A DNA stretch of 38,889 bases from Candidatus Bathyarchaeota archaeon (GTDB lineage Archaea > Thermoproteota > Bathyarchaeia > TCS64), in the NCBI GenBank assembly GCA_030601645.1, contig JAUWBQ010000002.1, forward strand, positions 1 through 38,889, given 5' to 3'. Position numbers and translations under genes: made by a program. Shown here piece after piece: positions 1-8,007 of this stretch (positions within the stretch are counted from its first letter, which is position 1; the number at the start of each line of letters is the position of its first letter). The notes under the pieces were generated by a model. The model saw only the letters and a program-made list of their open reading frames with translations. It was not told the DNA's origin and made no database searches.

Positions 1-264
1 CCGAGTGAACAGCTTGATTATGTTCCCTCTCTTCAACAGGGTGTGGAAGAGCTCCCCACGCTCCGTCTTCTCGTAGAAGTAGTGCCTGCCCTCCCGGCGC
101 TCCACGAGGACCCTCTCGGGCAGGAAGAAGTCCTCGATCCATATCCTGAACTGCGTCTCATTCCCCAGGACCTTGATGAGATCCCACTTGGTGGCCTCCC
201 CCTTCTCCTCGACGGTGTTCAGTAGCTCCAGGGCTATCGTGTCGGGGGATCTACGGGGGGCCAC
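1..264 (-). CDS. Winged-helix transcriptional regulator, C-terminus outside window
   Basis: The reading frame starts at a GTG (minus strand, 264) and is still open at base 1, giving 88 codons. An AGGAG ribosome-binding site lies 8 nt upstream of the GTG, which decides the start. The protein begins MAPRRSPDTIALELL and continues with a helix-turn-helix-like stretch (EEKGEATKWDLIKVLGNE) followed by a basic, aromatic beta-hairpin-like part (VERREGRHYFYEKTERG), the usual layout of a small archaeal winged-helix DNA-binding protein of about 90-110 residues. The family assignment comes from this pattern, not from a specific motif. It follows the small membrane protein gene upstream by only 11 nt, so the two are probably co-transcribed and may form a regulator/membrane-partner pair. 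Confidence 0.6.
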   Translation of the reverse strand, partial: MAPRRSPDTIALELLNTVEEKGEATKWDLIKVLGNETQFRIWIEDFFLPERVLVERREGRHYFYEKTERGELFHTLLKRGNIIKLFTR

Positions 265-275
265 TCTCGACGCTC

Positions 276-593
276 CTAGCTGGACTCCATCTCCTTCCGC
301 AGAGAGCGAAAGCGGTTATACCTCGATCTCAATCCGTACCATCTCCAGAGCAGCAAGACTCCGAAAAGGCCCCACATGGTGAAAATGAACGAGCTAGCAA
401 GCATGTACTCTGAACCCAGCCCAGGGAGCAAAGTCAGGGCAGCAACCCCGAGGAAGATCATGAAGACACCGAATATCGCTATGTAGTTGATGTTCTCCCA
501 GAGATCCTTTACCAGAGCATTCGCGTCTATGAGCAGCTCTCCGAAGATGTCGTTCCACCTGATGAGCCTCTCATCCACGTCGTTTTTCTCCAT
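276..593 (-). CDS. Small membrane protein with two transmembrane helices
   Basis: Roughly 105 residues from the ATG at 593; a TTG at 611 would add six residues (MTRLIE). The N-terminal 40 residues are charged and helical (EKNDVDERLIRWNDIFGE), followed by two hydrophobic segments (INYIAIFGVFMIFLGVAALT and YMLASSFIFTMWGLFGVLLL) and a basic tail rich in Arg (RSRYNRFRSLRK), suggesting both ends are cytoplasmic. A TATA-like GTTTTAACA lies about 32 nt upstream of the ATG. No family is recognised. Its close spacing to the following winged-helix gene suggests one transcript, perhaps a membrane-linked regulator system, but that is inference. Confidence 0.55.
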   Translation of the reverse strand: MEKNDVDERLIRWNDIFGELLIDANALVKDLWENINYIAIFGVFMIFLGVAALTLLPGLGSEYMLASSFIFTMWGLFGVLLLWRWYGLRSRYNRFRSLRKEMESS

Positions 594-720
594 CTCGATC
601 AGACGAGTCAAAGCTATGACATGTTAAAACGTTTGTTCTGAAACTAAACCCTCCATTTATTCCAGTTGCGCGCACGCTCTTCAGAACAAGATGTCCAAGA
701 TGTGAAATTTCTGTACCCTC

Positions 721-752
721 CGACGGGAGTTCGAATCTCGCCCGGGCTACCA
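721..752 (+). other. tRNA 3'-end remnant (T-arm and acceptor strand with CCA)
   Basis: The sequence reads as a T-arm with a GTTCGAAT loop followed by an acceptor 3' strand CCGGGCT, discriminator A and encoded CCA. No matching 5' half (AGCCCGG start, D-arm, anticodon arm) is present in the 110 bases upstream, and one T-stem pair is mismatched, so this is a fragment. The U72-A73 end is what an archaeal initiator tRNA would show, but that identity is inference. The last 19 bases (734-752) recur exactly at 21711-21729, and the T-arm part recurs almost exactly at 22879-22897. GCGCGC tracts lie on both sides (668-673 and 778-785). Confidence 0.6.
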
Positions 753-874
753 TCTTTTTGTTTGTGCTGGTTTTGGAGCGCGCGCAACTTCTCAACGATG
801 ATGTGTTTGCTCACGTATTTCCGAACTTACACAGAGAAAAGGAATTAAGAGTTCCGTCTCTTATCATTAACTAT

Positions 875-1282
875 ATGAAACGATTAACGATCGGGGACAT
901 CCAAAGATGTGTTGGATGCCAACTCTGCATGTTCGCATGTAACAGACGATATGGAAACGGCGGATTATCAAAGTCCGCTATAAGAGTAAGATCCGTAGGC
1001 GGATTTGAGAGAGGATTCGTGGTCATTGCTTGTAGGGCTTGCGCAGATCCACCATGCATGAAAGTCTGTCCAACCGATGCTCTAAGCCTCAGGAAGGGGG
1101 GAGGAGTAATACTTGAAGGATCCAGGTGTATCGGATGTAGACTATGTTTGGATGCATGCCCTGTCAGGTCAGTCTTCTGGGACGATGAGGCGAACAAGCC
1201 GAACATATGCGTCCATTGCGGATATTGTACCGGTTATTGTCCATACGATATCCTGGAGCTCAAGGAGGTAGAGGCTAGATGA
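875..1282 (+). CDS. Ferredoxin-like protein with four [4Fe-4S] clusters, AOR partner
   Basis: A 135-residue electron-carrier protein. It has sixteen cysteines in four clean groups at about 12/15/18/22, 53/56/61/65, 85/88/91/95 and 112/115/118/122, each C-x2-C-x2-C-x3-C or C-x2-C-x4-C-x3-C, which predicts four [4Fe-4S] clusters in the style of the HycB/YdhY/AorB family. The start is placed at the ATG at 875, because upstream in-frame codons run through the tRNA-remnant region and the protein begins sensibly with MKRLTIGDIQRCVGC. An AT-rich AATTAAGA about 27 nt upstream suggests a near-leaderless message. Its stop overlaps the start of the AOR gene by 4 nt (ATGA), so the two are translationally coupled and this protein probably takes electrons from AOR. 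Confidence 0.85.
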   Translation: MKRLTIGDIQRCVGCQLCMFACNRRYGNGGLSKSAIRVRSVGGFERGFVVIACRACADPPCMKVCPTDALSLRKGGGVILEGSRCIGCRLCLDACPVRSVFWDDEANKPNICVHCGYCTGYCPYDILELKEVEAR

Positions 1283-3036
1283 CAGCACTTTCTAAAATTT
1301 TATTCATAGATTTGTCGAATAGAACATTCCATGTAGAGCACAGAGAAGATCTTTTCGAGAAGCTGCTCGGCGGGACGGGAGTAGCGACTAAGTTACTTTT
1401 AGAGCATTGTCCTGAAAACGCCGACCCGCTAGGCCCTGATAACCCCATCATCTTCGCCGTGGGTCAACTAACGGGGCTTTTCCCACTAGCGTCGAAGACC
1501 GTGTCCATGTTCAAATCTCCTCTAACAGGGAATCTAGGGGAGAGCCACGCCGGCGGGAGAAGCGCCATAGCCATCAGATCAGCAGGTTATGGTGCGATAG
1601 TCATCACAGGATCCAGCGAGACCCCTGTCTACATAGCGGTTCATGGTGGCGATGTCCACTTCAGAGACGCCTCCGGCATATGGGGAATAGTCAACTCCGT
1701 CACAGTAGGCAGGGTCGTGAGAGAGTTGGAAAAAGGTTCGGGCATGAGGACCGTGATGAGGATCGGCGGGGCTGGAGAGAACCTCGTCTCTTACGCCTGC
1801 GTGACATCGGAGACCTACAGACATTTTGGCAGGCTCGGGCTGGGAGCCGTCTTCGGAAGTAAAAAACTCAAAGCCCTGGTAGTTTCAGGCGACGAATCCA
1901 TAGACGTCGAGGACAAAAGAAAGTACAGGCAAATCTACGATGAAATATACAAAAAGGCCGTAGAATCCCCGCTCATGAAAAAGTATCACAACATCGGCAC
2001 AGCATCAAACGTAATGCCGTTGAACGAGTTGAAGGCGATCCCCATAATGAACCTGAAGATGACCTCCTCTCCAGACATAGAAGGCATATCCGGAGAGAGA
2101 CTCGTAGAGGGCTACCTAGGGAGGAGGGTCGCATGCGCACACTGTCCGGTAGCATGTGTACACATCGCAGCCCTGAGGGAGCCATACGAAAGAGAGCCAT
2201 ACTTCTACAAGACATCGATGATCTCCTACGATTACGAACCGGTCTACTCCCTGGGAGCCATGCTTGGCATATTCAAGATCGAGGGGTTCCTGAAGCTGAT
2301 GGACGAAGTCGAGGCCTGGGGCATGGACGCGATGAGCACGGGCGTAACCCTGGCTTGGGCCACAGAGGCCTACGAGAAGAGGCTGATAACCGACGAAGAC
2401 ACTCTCGGATTAAAACTCAGATGGGGAGACCATCAGACCTACATAAAGGCGGTGGAGTTGATAGCACGCGCTCGCGCGAACGAGTTCTACAAAGCCCTGG
2501 CAAAAGGTGTGGAACACGCATCCTCATGTTACGGTGGAAAGGATTTCGCCCTTTCCTTCGGCTCCAATGAGATGCCCGGGTACCACACAGGTCCGATGTG
2601 TTATGTAGGTTATCTCACAGGCTCGAGGCATAGCCATCTCGACAGTGCAGGATACAGCCTAGACCAGAAAACATTAAATTTAGAGAAATTACCAGAGCCA
2701 AAAGATGCGGCTAAAGAATTATTTAAAGAGGAATCCTGGAGGCAGATTCTGACAAGCCTGGTAGTGTGTCTTTTTGCCAGAGGCATCTACGAGAAGGACG
2801 TTGTATCAAATACGCTTGAAATAAATGGAATAAGATTGAACTCTGAAGAATTAGAGAAGTTAGGATCTGAAATTTTAGCAATGAAGCACGAATTTAAGCT
2901 GAGAGAAGGATTCGATCCTAAAAAACTTAGAATACCGGGTAGAATACTCGAAACTGAAACACCGCACGGTAAAATCGATGAGACATACCTGAAGAAAACA
3001 GTCGATAACTTCTACCAACTTTTTTCACAATCTTGA
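1279..3036 (+). CDS. aor: Tungsten-containing aldehyde:ferredoxin oxidoreductase
   Basis: At 585 residues this is the normal length for the AOR family, which oxidises aldehydes to carboxylic acids with a tungstopterin cofactor and a [4Fe-4S] cluster and passes electrons to ferredoxin. Visible family marks are the N-terminal pterin-binding region (SKTVSMFKSPLTGNLGESHA, about 72-91, and IGGAGENLVSYA, 162-173), the cluster ligands CAHCPVAC (C286, C289, C293) and a fourth candidate cysteine C497 in LVVCLFARG, plus EVEAWGMDAMSTG near 343-355 and PGYHTGP near 433. The preceding ferredoxin gene overlaps by 4 nt. No ABC-type W/Mo transporter is in the window. Substrate is not predictable; amino-acid-derived aldehydes from peptide fermentation would fit the peptide importer nearby (inference). 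Confidence 0.92.
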   Translation: MTALSKILFIDLSNRTFHVEHREDLFEKLLGGTGVATKLLLEHCPENADPLGPDNPIIFAVGQLTGLFPLASKTVSMFKSPLTGNLGESHAGGRSAIAIRSAGYGAIVITGSSETPVYIAVHGGDVHFRDASGIWGIVNSVTVGRVVRELEKGSGMRTVMRIGGAGENLVSYACVTSETYRHFGRLGLGAVFGSKKLKALVVSGDESIDVEDKRKYRQIYDEIYKKAVESPLMKKYHNIGTASNVMPLNELKAIPIMNLKMTSSPDIEGISGERLVEGYLGRRVACAHCPVACVHIAALREPYEREPYFYKTSMISYDYEPVYSLGAMLGIFKIEGFLKLMDEVEAWGMDAMSTGVTLAWATEAYEKRLITDEDTLGLKLRWGDHQTYIKAVELIARARANEFYKALAKGVEHASSCYGGKDFALSFGSNEMPGYHTGPMCYVGYLTGSRHSHLDSAGYSLDQKTLNLEKLPEPKDAAKELFKEESWRQILTSLVVCLFARGIYEKDVVSNTLEINGIRLNSEELEKLGSEILAMKHEFKLREGFDPKKLRIPGRILETETPHGKIDETYLKKTVDNFYQLFSQS

Positions 3037-3091
3037 TAAATAGATTAATTGCTCACGCCCGCGCGCGGCGGCTACCTTCTTTACTGTGAGT

Positions 3092-3111
3092 GCTTGCGTT
3101 CGCGCGCAAGC
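3092..3111 (+). other. GC hairpin between aor and the glycosyltransferase gene
   Basis: Perfect 7-bp inverted repeat GCTTGCG / CGCAAGC around a six-base loop TTCGCG, embedding a CGCGCGC tract. It lies 55 nt after the aor stop and about 80 nt before the next gene. No T-run follows directly, so a terminator role is uncertain; it may be a regulatory stem or one of the dispersed (CG)n tracts. Confidence 0.45.
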
Positions 3112-3147
3112 TCATTACTTTTATGTTGTAGATTTCGAAGAATGCAT

Positions 3148-3156
3148 TTTTATAAA
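3148..3156 (+). promoter_or_regulatory. TATA box for the GT39 glycosyltransferase gene
   Basis: TTTTATAAA, about 36 nt upstream of the ATG at 3192, with an AAGGA ribosome-binding site between. Spacing gives a leader of roughly 10 nt, normal for archaea. Confidence 0.45.
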
Positions 3157-3191
3157 GAAAAAGCGCTAAGAATTTTGTAGAAGGATAATTG

Positions 3192-5582
3192 ATGAATGAG
3201 ACAACGGAGGGTAATTTAGGCAATTATGTTAAGGTCTTAATACTTCTATTAAAACCGATATTGCTCCTTTCCATCTTAACAGTTATAGCCCTCTACCTTT
3301 TTGCCATACCCTTGGGTTTAGAACTCTTCCTTTTCGAAAAACTCTCAACGACGTATTCTCCGAGTCACACGATTTCAGTCAATTTACTCAATACCCAATT
3401 AGATGTTAGCCTATACCACATTTTCATATCTTTGATCTCGTTTTACACCCTATGTCTCGCTTTAGCCTGGAAAAAAAACATTAGCTTTCATAAGGTTATC
3501 CAAAGATTTTTCTCTGAACCAGCAAGTCTTCAAATGAAAAACTTCCTGTTTGCCCTACCGATCCTATCAAGTTTGACATACATCGCCGCAATGAGCGGGT
3601 TCTTCTTTAAAGAATCTTATACAATACCGGTAGTTAAGACTCCTCTACCAGAAGATACCCTGCTAACATTTTTCAGACTATGCATTTCGCCACTAACAGA
3701 AGTGATGACCTATCAAATTCTTCCTATAGGCGTATTCCTGGTTGTTCGCTTTTTAACCTTGAGAAAAAAGGAGGCGTCTCTGTGTTGGAAGGAGCGTCTG
3801 AAAATCTGCTTTCTAGCTTTCACAAGTCCTGACGATGCAAAAGAGATGTTGGGCCTCAAGACGGTGGATGATTCAGGATTCTGGGAGGGTATCAGCCGCG
3901 ATGAGTGGATGATGGTTCTTTTCACATCGGTTTTTTCCGCTTTCTCCCACTACCTTTTCACGAGCACCTGGAGTGTTGGCAGGATCGCATCAACTTTTCT
4001 CCAGGGTCTGGTCTTAGGTTTGTCCTTTCTAGTTTATGGTGTTCAAGCACCCATCCTATTACGTTGGTTATCTAACTATTCCCTCTATACCTATGGCCTC
4101 ACCGCGGTGATCCATCCCAACCTGGCGGTTCTGAATTTCCTCAACGAAAAATTGACCTTAGGCCTAGGAGTTTTCGTACTGCTTTTAACCGCCTACTCAG
4201 GAGTGAGAGAACTAGCTAATACTTGGAGGTTTAGATTAGAAACAGTTACTTGTACAGCTGGAAAAGCCAGAGACCAAATTCGATCAAAAGGCGACGAACT
4301 ATTATCCCATCTTCGCCGGCTCGGTTTCTTCGATCTCGCATCGTTGATCCTGGCGTTGCTAATATTTTCCAGCAGATTGGCGATCGTGAACTCTCCGAAA
4401 CCCGTGATTGGCGAGGCATATTACGATACGGGCTTCGTCTTCGATGAATCATATTACGTCAAGGCGGCCAGAAAAATGCTCGCCGGCGAACCCGCCAACG
4501 ATGAACACCCTCCACTGTCAAAGGCGTTCATCATGCTCGGGATGACGTTGTTTGGAGACAAACCATTAGGTTGGCGTATCTTTCCCATATTAGCGAGTTC
4601 GATATCCATAGTTTTGATTTACGGGATCACACTCCTCATTTGCGGGAAGAAATTTTCTTCTTTCATAGCCGCGATGCTCTTCGCAACTGACACGATGGCT
4701 TTCAACATCGGGCAGATCGCCATGCTCGACGCTCCTTCAATGATGTTTGTTCTTGTGGGAACCATTTTACTACTGAGAAAAAGGCACGATCTCGGTTCCC
4801 TGTTTTTTGGATTGGCGTCCCTGTGCAAACTAAACTCCGTCCTGTCTGTGGCAGGTATAATCATCTTCTTGGCATTGGCTGGATTCACCAAACGCGAAAA
4901 AAAATCGAACTTTCTGAGGGAGAACGCCCACTTCATTGGAAGGGTCTTCTTCATTGGGTTTGTCTCGTTTATGATCGGCCTGTGGGTTTATGACGCCGGA
5001 TACGGAGTCTTCGACAACAATCCCATGCAGCATCTCGGTTTCATGTATTCTTACCATACAAGTCAGAGCTATCAGAGCTCGGAGGACGTCGTCCTACCGT
5101 TAGACTGGATAAACCCGCTGAACCCCTTCTCCCCGGCTGAATATCACGTTACCACTGTGAGAGAGATGTCAAACAGCGGGATTTTGCGAGAGTATCACCC
5201 CATTGCCTACTATGGCAGCTACTCCCCCCTATGGTGGAGCATATGGCTGGTGGTGCCCATGAGCCTGATTGAGATCGTTCGCAACATCTCCGAGAATAAA
5301 GAACAAGGATTAGGTCTCTTCACGTTTTCTTGGGTCGCGGTGAACTTCCTTCCGTATGTTCTATTTGCCCATGTCATGAAGAGGTGGGTGTACCCATTCT
5401 ATTTCTATGCGTCTCTACCGGGGTTGTACATCGGTTTGTCTCATTACGCGAACGGCTCCAGGCTACGAAAAACGCTTCTTTCGTTGTTGATACTTACGCA
5501 GTTGTTCTGGTTTTTCTTGTGGTTCCCCGTCAAACCGAAGGTCGTTATCGATCTTCTGCTTTTGTTAGGTTTGCCCGCTTAG
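3192..5582 (+). CDS. PMT/GT39-type membrane glycosyltransferase with an extra N-terminal membrane domain
   Basis: About 796 residues, many hydrophobic segments. The C-terminal half (about 375-797) is a GT39/PMT-type, lipid-phosphate-sugar dependent glycosyltransferase: FDESYYVKAAR near 418-427 holds the D-E pair of the first external loop, followed by EHPPLSK (439-445), IGQIAMLDAPSM near 507 and a K-N in LCKLNS near 546. These enzymes move mannose from dolichyl phosphate to proteins outside the membrane. The N-terminal half (1-350) is not normal for the family: it has several helices with PLTEVMTYQILP (E171), SAFSHYLF (H254) and TYGLTAVIHPNLAVLN (H309...N), spaced like CPBP intramembrane proteases (inference). 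The start is the ATG at 3192 with AAGGA upstream; a TTG just before it is also in frame. A DPM1-like synthase that could make its donor lies at 16.4 kb. Confidence 0.78.
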   Translation: MNETTEGNLGNYVKVLILLLKPILLLSILTVIALYLFAIPLGLELFLFEKLSTTYSPSHTISVNLLNTQLDVSLYHIFISLISFYTLCLALAWKKNISFHKVIQRFFSEPASLQMKNFLFALPILSSLTYIAAMSGFFFKESYTIPVVKTPLPEDTLLTFFRLCISPLTEVMTYQILPIGVFLVVRFLTLRKKEASLCWKERLKICFLAFTSPDDAKEMLGLKTVDDSGFWEGISRDEWMMVLFTSVFSAFSHYLFTSTWSVGRIASTFLQGLVLGLSFLVYGVQAPILLRWLSNYSLYTYGLTAVIHPNLAVLNFLNEKLTLGLGVFVLLLTAYSGVRELANTWRFRLETVTCTAGKARDQIRSKGDELLSHLRRLGFFDLASLILALLIFSSRLAIVNSPKPVIGEAYYDTGFVFDESYYVKAARKMLAGEPANDEHPPLSKAFIMLGMTLFGDKPLGWRIFPILASSISIVLIYGITLLICGKKFSSFIAAMLFATDTMAFNIGQIAMLDAPSMMFVLVGTILLLRKRHDLGSLFFGLASLCKLNSVLSVAGIIIFLALAGFTKREKKSNFLRENAHFIGRVFFIGFVSFMIGLWVYDAGYGVFDNNPMQHLGFMYSYHTSQSYQSSEDVVLPLDWINPLNPFSPAEYHVTTVREMSNSGILREYHPIAYYGSYSPLWWSIWLVVPMSLIEIVRNISENKEQGLGLFTFSWVAVNFLPYVLFAHVMKRWVYPFYFYASLPGLYIGLSHYANGSRLRKTLLSLLILTQLFWFFLWFPVKPKVVIDLLLLLGLPA

Positions 5583-5604
5583 ATACTTATAAAGCATGGG
5601 TTAC

Positions 5605-5808
5605 CTATCCACCGACAATCGGGCCTGTCCTGATTCTTGAAGCTCTCAATCGCCAAATCACGACTATTAAGGCTATTGAAGTGAATATTAACAGGAAGAC
5701 GCTGTAGGCGAACTCGAACTTCCATGGTGTTGAAGAGAGGTAGATCACCGATATGATCTCCAGCAATAATCCCCAGACGAGAATCGTCAGAACTCCCCTT
5801 TCGCTCAT
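5605..5808 (-). CDS. Small two-helix membrane protein downstream of peptide-binding protein
   Basis: 67 residues beginning MSERGVLTILVWGLLLEIIS. A strong GGAGG ribosome-binding site lies 7 nt before the ATG at 5808, which favours this start over an in-frame TTG 15 nt upstream. Two hydrophobic stretches (VLTILVWGLLLEIISVIYL and FAYSVFLLIFTSIALIVVIW) are linked by a short charged loop, and the tail is basic (RLRASRIRTG). It follows the substrate-binding protein gene by about 50 nt on the same strand, with a T-tract between, so it may be read through from the transporter operon or have its own transcript. No family recognised. Confidence 0.5.
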   Translation of the reverse strand: MSERGVLTILVWGLLLEIISVIYLSSTPWKFEFAYSVFLLIFTSIALIVVIWRLRASRIRTGPIVGG

Positions 5809-5841
5809 GGAGGTCGCCTCCAACAGATCTAGATTAACAAT

Positions 5842-5848
5842 AAAAAAA
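5842..5848 (-). terminator. T-tract terminator after the peptide-binding protein gene
   Basis: Seven T residues on the minus strand, preceded by CCCCC, 12 nt after the stop codon. Flanking ACAGATC / GATCTGT inverted repeat. T-tracts of this kind end archaeal transcripts. Confidence 0.45.
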
Positions 5849-5860
5849 GGGGGATCTGTA

Positions 5861-7876
5861 TCAGGTTTTTCGTGATGCGTAAAGCCAGCCGACTGCGACT
5901 CCTATTATGAGGGCGACGACGCCGGCGCCTGCGAGGGTCGTGTAATTCGTCGTTGACACGGTCTCCGTCTCCGTCACCACATTTGTGGTTGTTTCCGTTA
6001 CGACTTCTGTCGTCGTCACCGTCTCAACGGCTTCTGTTTTGGTCACCGTCTCAGCGGCTTGTGTTTTGGTCACCGTAAATGTGCCGTGAATTGGGGCCTC
6101 CGCCAAGTCTGCGAATATCTCGTCTGACGTGAACTTCGTGTTAGTGATCCAGCTTGGTTCGGCAGGTGTTTCGCCTTGAAGGGCGATTGTGAAGAGCACG
6201 GGCATGTTGGCGGGCCAGGTGGCATCATAGAAGTCTGCGAACCAGAAGCCGTTCTCCTCGTTTGGCCAGCCGACCCAGTTTGCCTCCGAGTACTCGTACC
6301 AGACGGCGCCGTAGAACAGAGGTATGCCGGGTAGATCGGTGAGCCAGGTCTCCTGAAGTTGAGTGTAGATGGCCTGGAGCGCCTCGGCGTCGCTCTCCTT
6401 TGGAATGGCATCTATTAGAGATATGACATCGGGGTTATCGTAGTTCGCCCAGTTAGCGGCAGGATGGCTTTGCCTGTTATCCATGAGCCATCTGAAGCCA
6501 TTCCATGGATGGCTGTATCCCACATCAGCGCCCGACCAGCCTATAACGAAGTCCCAGTCGCTCTCGCCCAGACGAGACCACCAAATTGAGAAGTCTGGGA
6601 AGTCGGTTTCGACGCCTATGCCTATCTCTCCCAAGTTTGTCGAGATCATGTCGCATATCATCATCCAGTCGGTCCAGCCGTAAGGAACTTGTATGGTAAA
6701 GCCGGTAAGCGGGGTTCCGTCGAGCTCTCTTATGCCGTCGCCGTCGGTATCGACTATCCCAGCATCGTCTAGGATCTGCTTGGCCGTGTCCAGGTCGAAT
6801 TCCCATCCGTACTGCGCTATTAGATCCTCATCTATTATCGGGGCAGCTGGACCTGTATGAATGATAGGCACCGCGGCGGCTTGAACACTGTAGTTGTAGT
6901 ATGCCTTGCTTAACATGTCGTCGTATGGTATTGCGTGGGCGACAGCTCTTCTAAGCGTGGCGCTGGCCAGTGGCGCTTTATCAAAGTTGAGATAGAGAAA
7001 TACTATGTTGCCACCTCTATAGTAGGGCTTGTTCGCATAATAAGTCCTCACGGGTAGTCCTTTGACTTCCCACATCTCCCAGATCTTCGGTGTGAAGTGC
7101 GTCATCACGTCGAGCTCGCCTTCTTCGAAGGCCAGCGCCGCAGCCACGTTGTCCAAGTAGGTTGTATGAGATATGTACTTGGGAGCAGGTAGACCGAAGA
7201 TGTCCTTGCCCCACCAGTCGTCCACTCTTTCGTAGAACCAGCCCCCTTCGGTCCAGCTCATCAACTTGTATGGTCCAGCTCCCACTATTTCTTCGGGTAC
7301 ATCGTTCTTGAAGTCGATCGGGAGAGTGTCTCCATATTCAGCCTCTAAGCCTTCCCAGATGTGCTTGGGCAGTATTAAGGGGCCATTAAGTACGTCAAGC
7401 ATATTGAAATAGTTCAGCTTTGCCTCGCTTGTAGTGATTTGTACGGTCTTTTCATCTAGGGCTTCGACGCTCTCGATATAGTCCCAGAGAGGCGTATACA
7501 TCCACGTCACATACTTCTTGCCCAGCTCCAATGAGTACTTGTAGTCCTCTGCAGTTACGGGCTGACCGTCCCACCATTTCGCCTCATCCCTGATCTTGAC
7601 GTGCAACGTGTACTTGTCAAACCATTCGTAGCTCTCAGCGGCGTAAGGCAGCCACTCATCCAGATCGTTGCTGTACATGTAGAGCGTAGGGTACATAATG
7701 CCCCATGCCCAGCTTTGGCTACCCGACAAAGGATTCCAACCTGCCGGAGGTCCCCAAGAGGAGGAATGGAAATAGACGTCTTCCCTAGATATCACCTGGG
7801 CTTGCACTGGAGAGAACGCGGCAGCCGTAAACATCAACAGGACAGCTATGATTAGTGTTTTTACGTTTATGCTCAT
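5861..7876 (-). CDS. Peptide ABC transporter substrate-binding protein (SBP family 5), membrane-anchored
   Basis: About 671 residues. An N-terminal signal sequence (VKTLIIAVLLMFTAAAFSP, then AQ) is followed by a family 5 solute-binding domain like DppA/OppA: WNPLSGSQSWAW early, the YEWFDKYTLHVKIRDEAKWW...VTAEDYKYS region and APLASATLRRAVAHAIPYDD. The last 70 residues are a Thr/Val/Glu stalk (repeats such as TVTKTEAVETVTTTEVVTET) and a hydrophobic anchor (LAGAGVVALIIGVAVGWLYA) with a basic end, the archaeal way of holding the protein outside the membrane. The start is uncertain: ATG 7876, GTG 7885 and TTG 7891 are in frame and no ribosome-binding site is seen; a TATA box at 7914-7919 suggests a very short leader. 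It is the last transporter gene of the operon and has its own promoter, which would allow more binding protein than permease. Confidence 0.9.
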   Translation of the reverse strand: MSINVKTLIIAVLLMFTAAAFSPVQAQVISREDVYFHSSSWGPPAGWNPLSGSQSWAWGIMYPTLYMYSNDLDEWLPYAAESYEWFDKYTLHVKIRDEAKWWDGQPVTAEDYKYSLELGKKYVTWMYTPLWDYIESVEALDEKTVQITTSEAKLNYFNMLDVLNGPLILPKHIWEGLEAEYGDTLPIDFKNDVPEEIVGAGPYKLMSWTEGGWFYERVDDWWGKDIFGLPAPKYISHTTYLDNVAAALAFEEGELDVMTHFTPKIWEMWEVKGLPVRTYYANKPYYRGGNIVFLYLNFDKAPLASATLRRAVAHAIPYDDMLSKAYYNYSVQAAAVPIIHTGPAAPIIDEDLIAQYGWEFDLDTAKQILDDAGIVDTDGDGIRELDGTPLTGFTIQVPYGWTDWMMICDMISTNLGEIGIGVETDFPDFSIWWSRLGESDWDFVIGWSGADVGYSHPWNGFRWLMDNRQSHPAANWANYDNPDVISLIDAIPKESDAEALQAIYTQLQETWLTDLPGIPLFYGAVWYEYSEANWVGWPNEENGFWFADFYDATWPANMPVLFTIALQGETPAEPSWITNTKFTSDEIFADLAEAPIHGTFTVTKTQAAETVTKTEAVETVTTTEVVTETTTNVVTETETVSTTNYTTLAGAGVVALIIGVAVGWLYASRKT

Positions 7877-7913
7877 TTTTTTCACTAGCAAAATAATAAT
7901 CTATACGAATCAC

Positions 7914-7919
7914 TATAAA
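7914..7919 (-). promoter_or_regulatory. TATA box for the peptide-binding protein gene
   Basis: TTTATA on the minus strand, about 22 nt before the in-frame TTG and 37 nt before the ATG at 7876, in AT-rich DNA. Confidence 0.4.
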
Positions 7920-8007
7920 TCATTAGCGACCAATTCTTGGATTCGCGTTATAACCAGTACTCAAGGATATAGTAGGCTGTTCTATCAAGTCATTTCATCG
8001 CTGGAGG

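Noticed and set aside
640..752. Intact tRNA gene, possibly with intron
   Set aside because: No 5' acceptor strand AGCCCGG, D-arm or anticodon arm can be found upstream, and the T-stem has a mismatch. Kept as a remnant only.
571..795. Minus-strand reading frame of 74 codons with MVARARFELPSEG
   Set aside because: It is the antisense of the tRNA 3' remnant, a common false gene.
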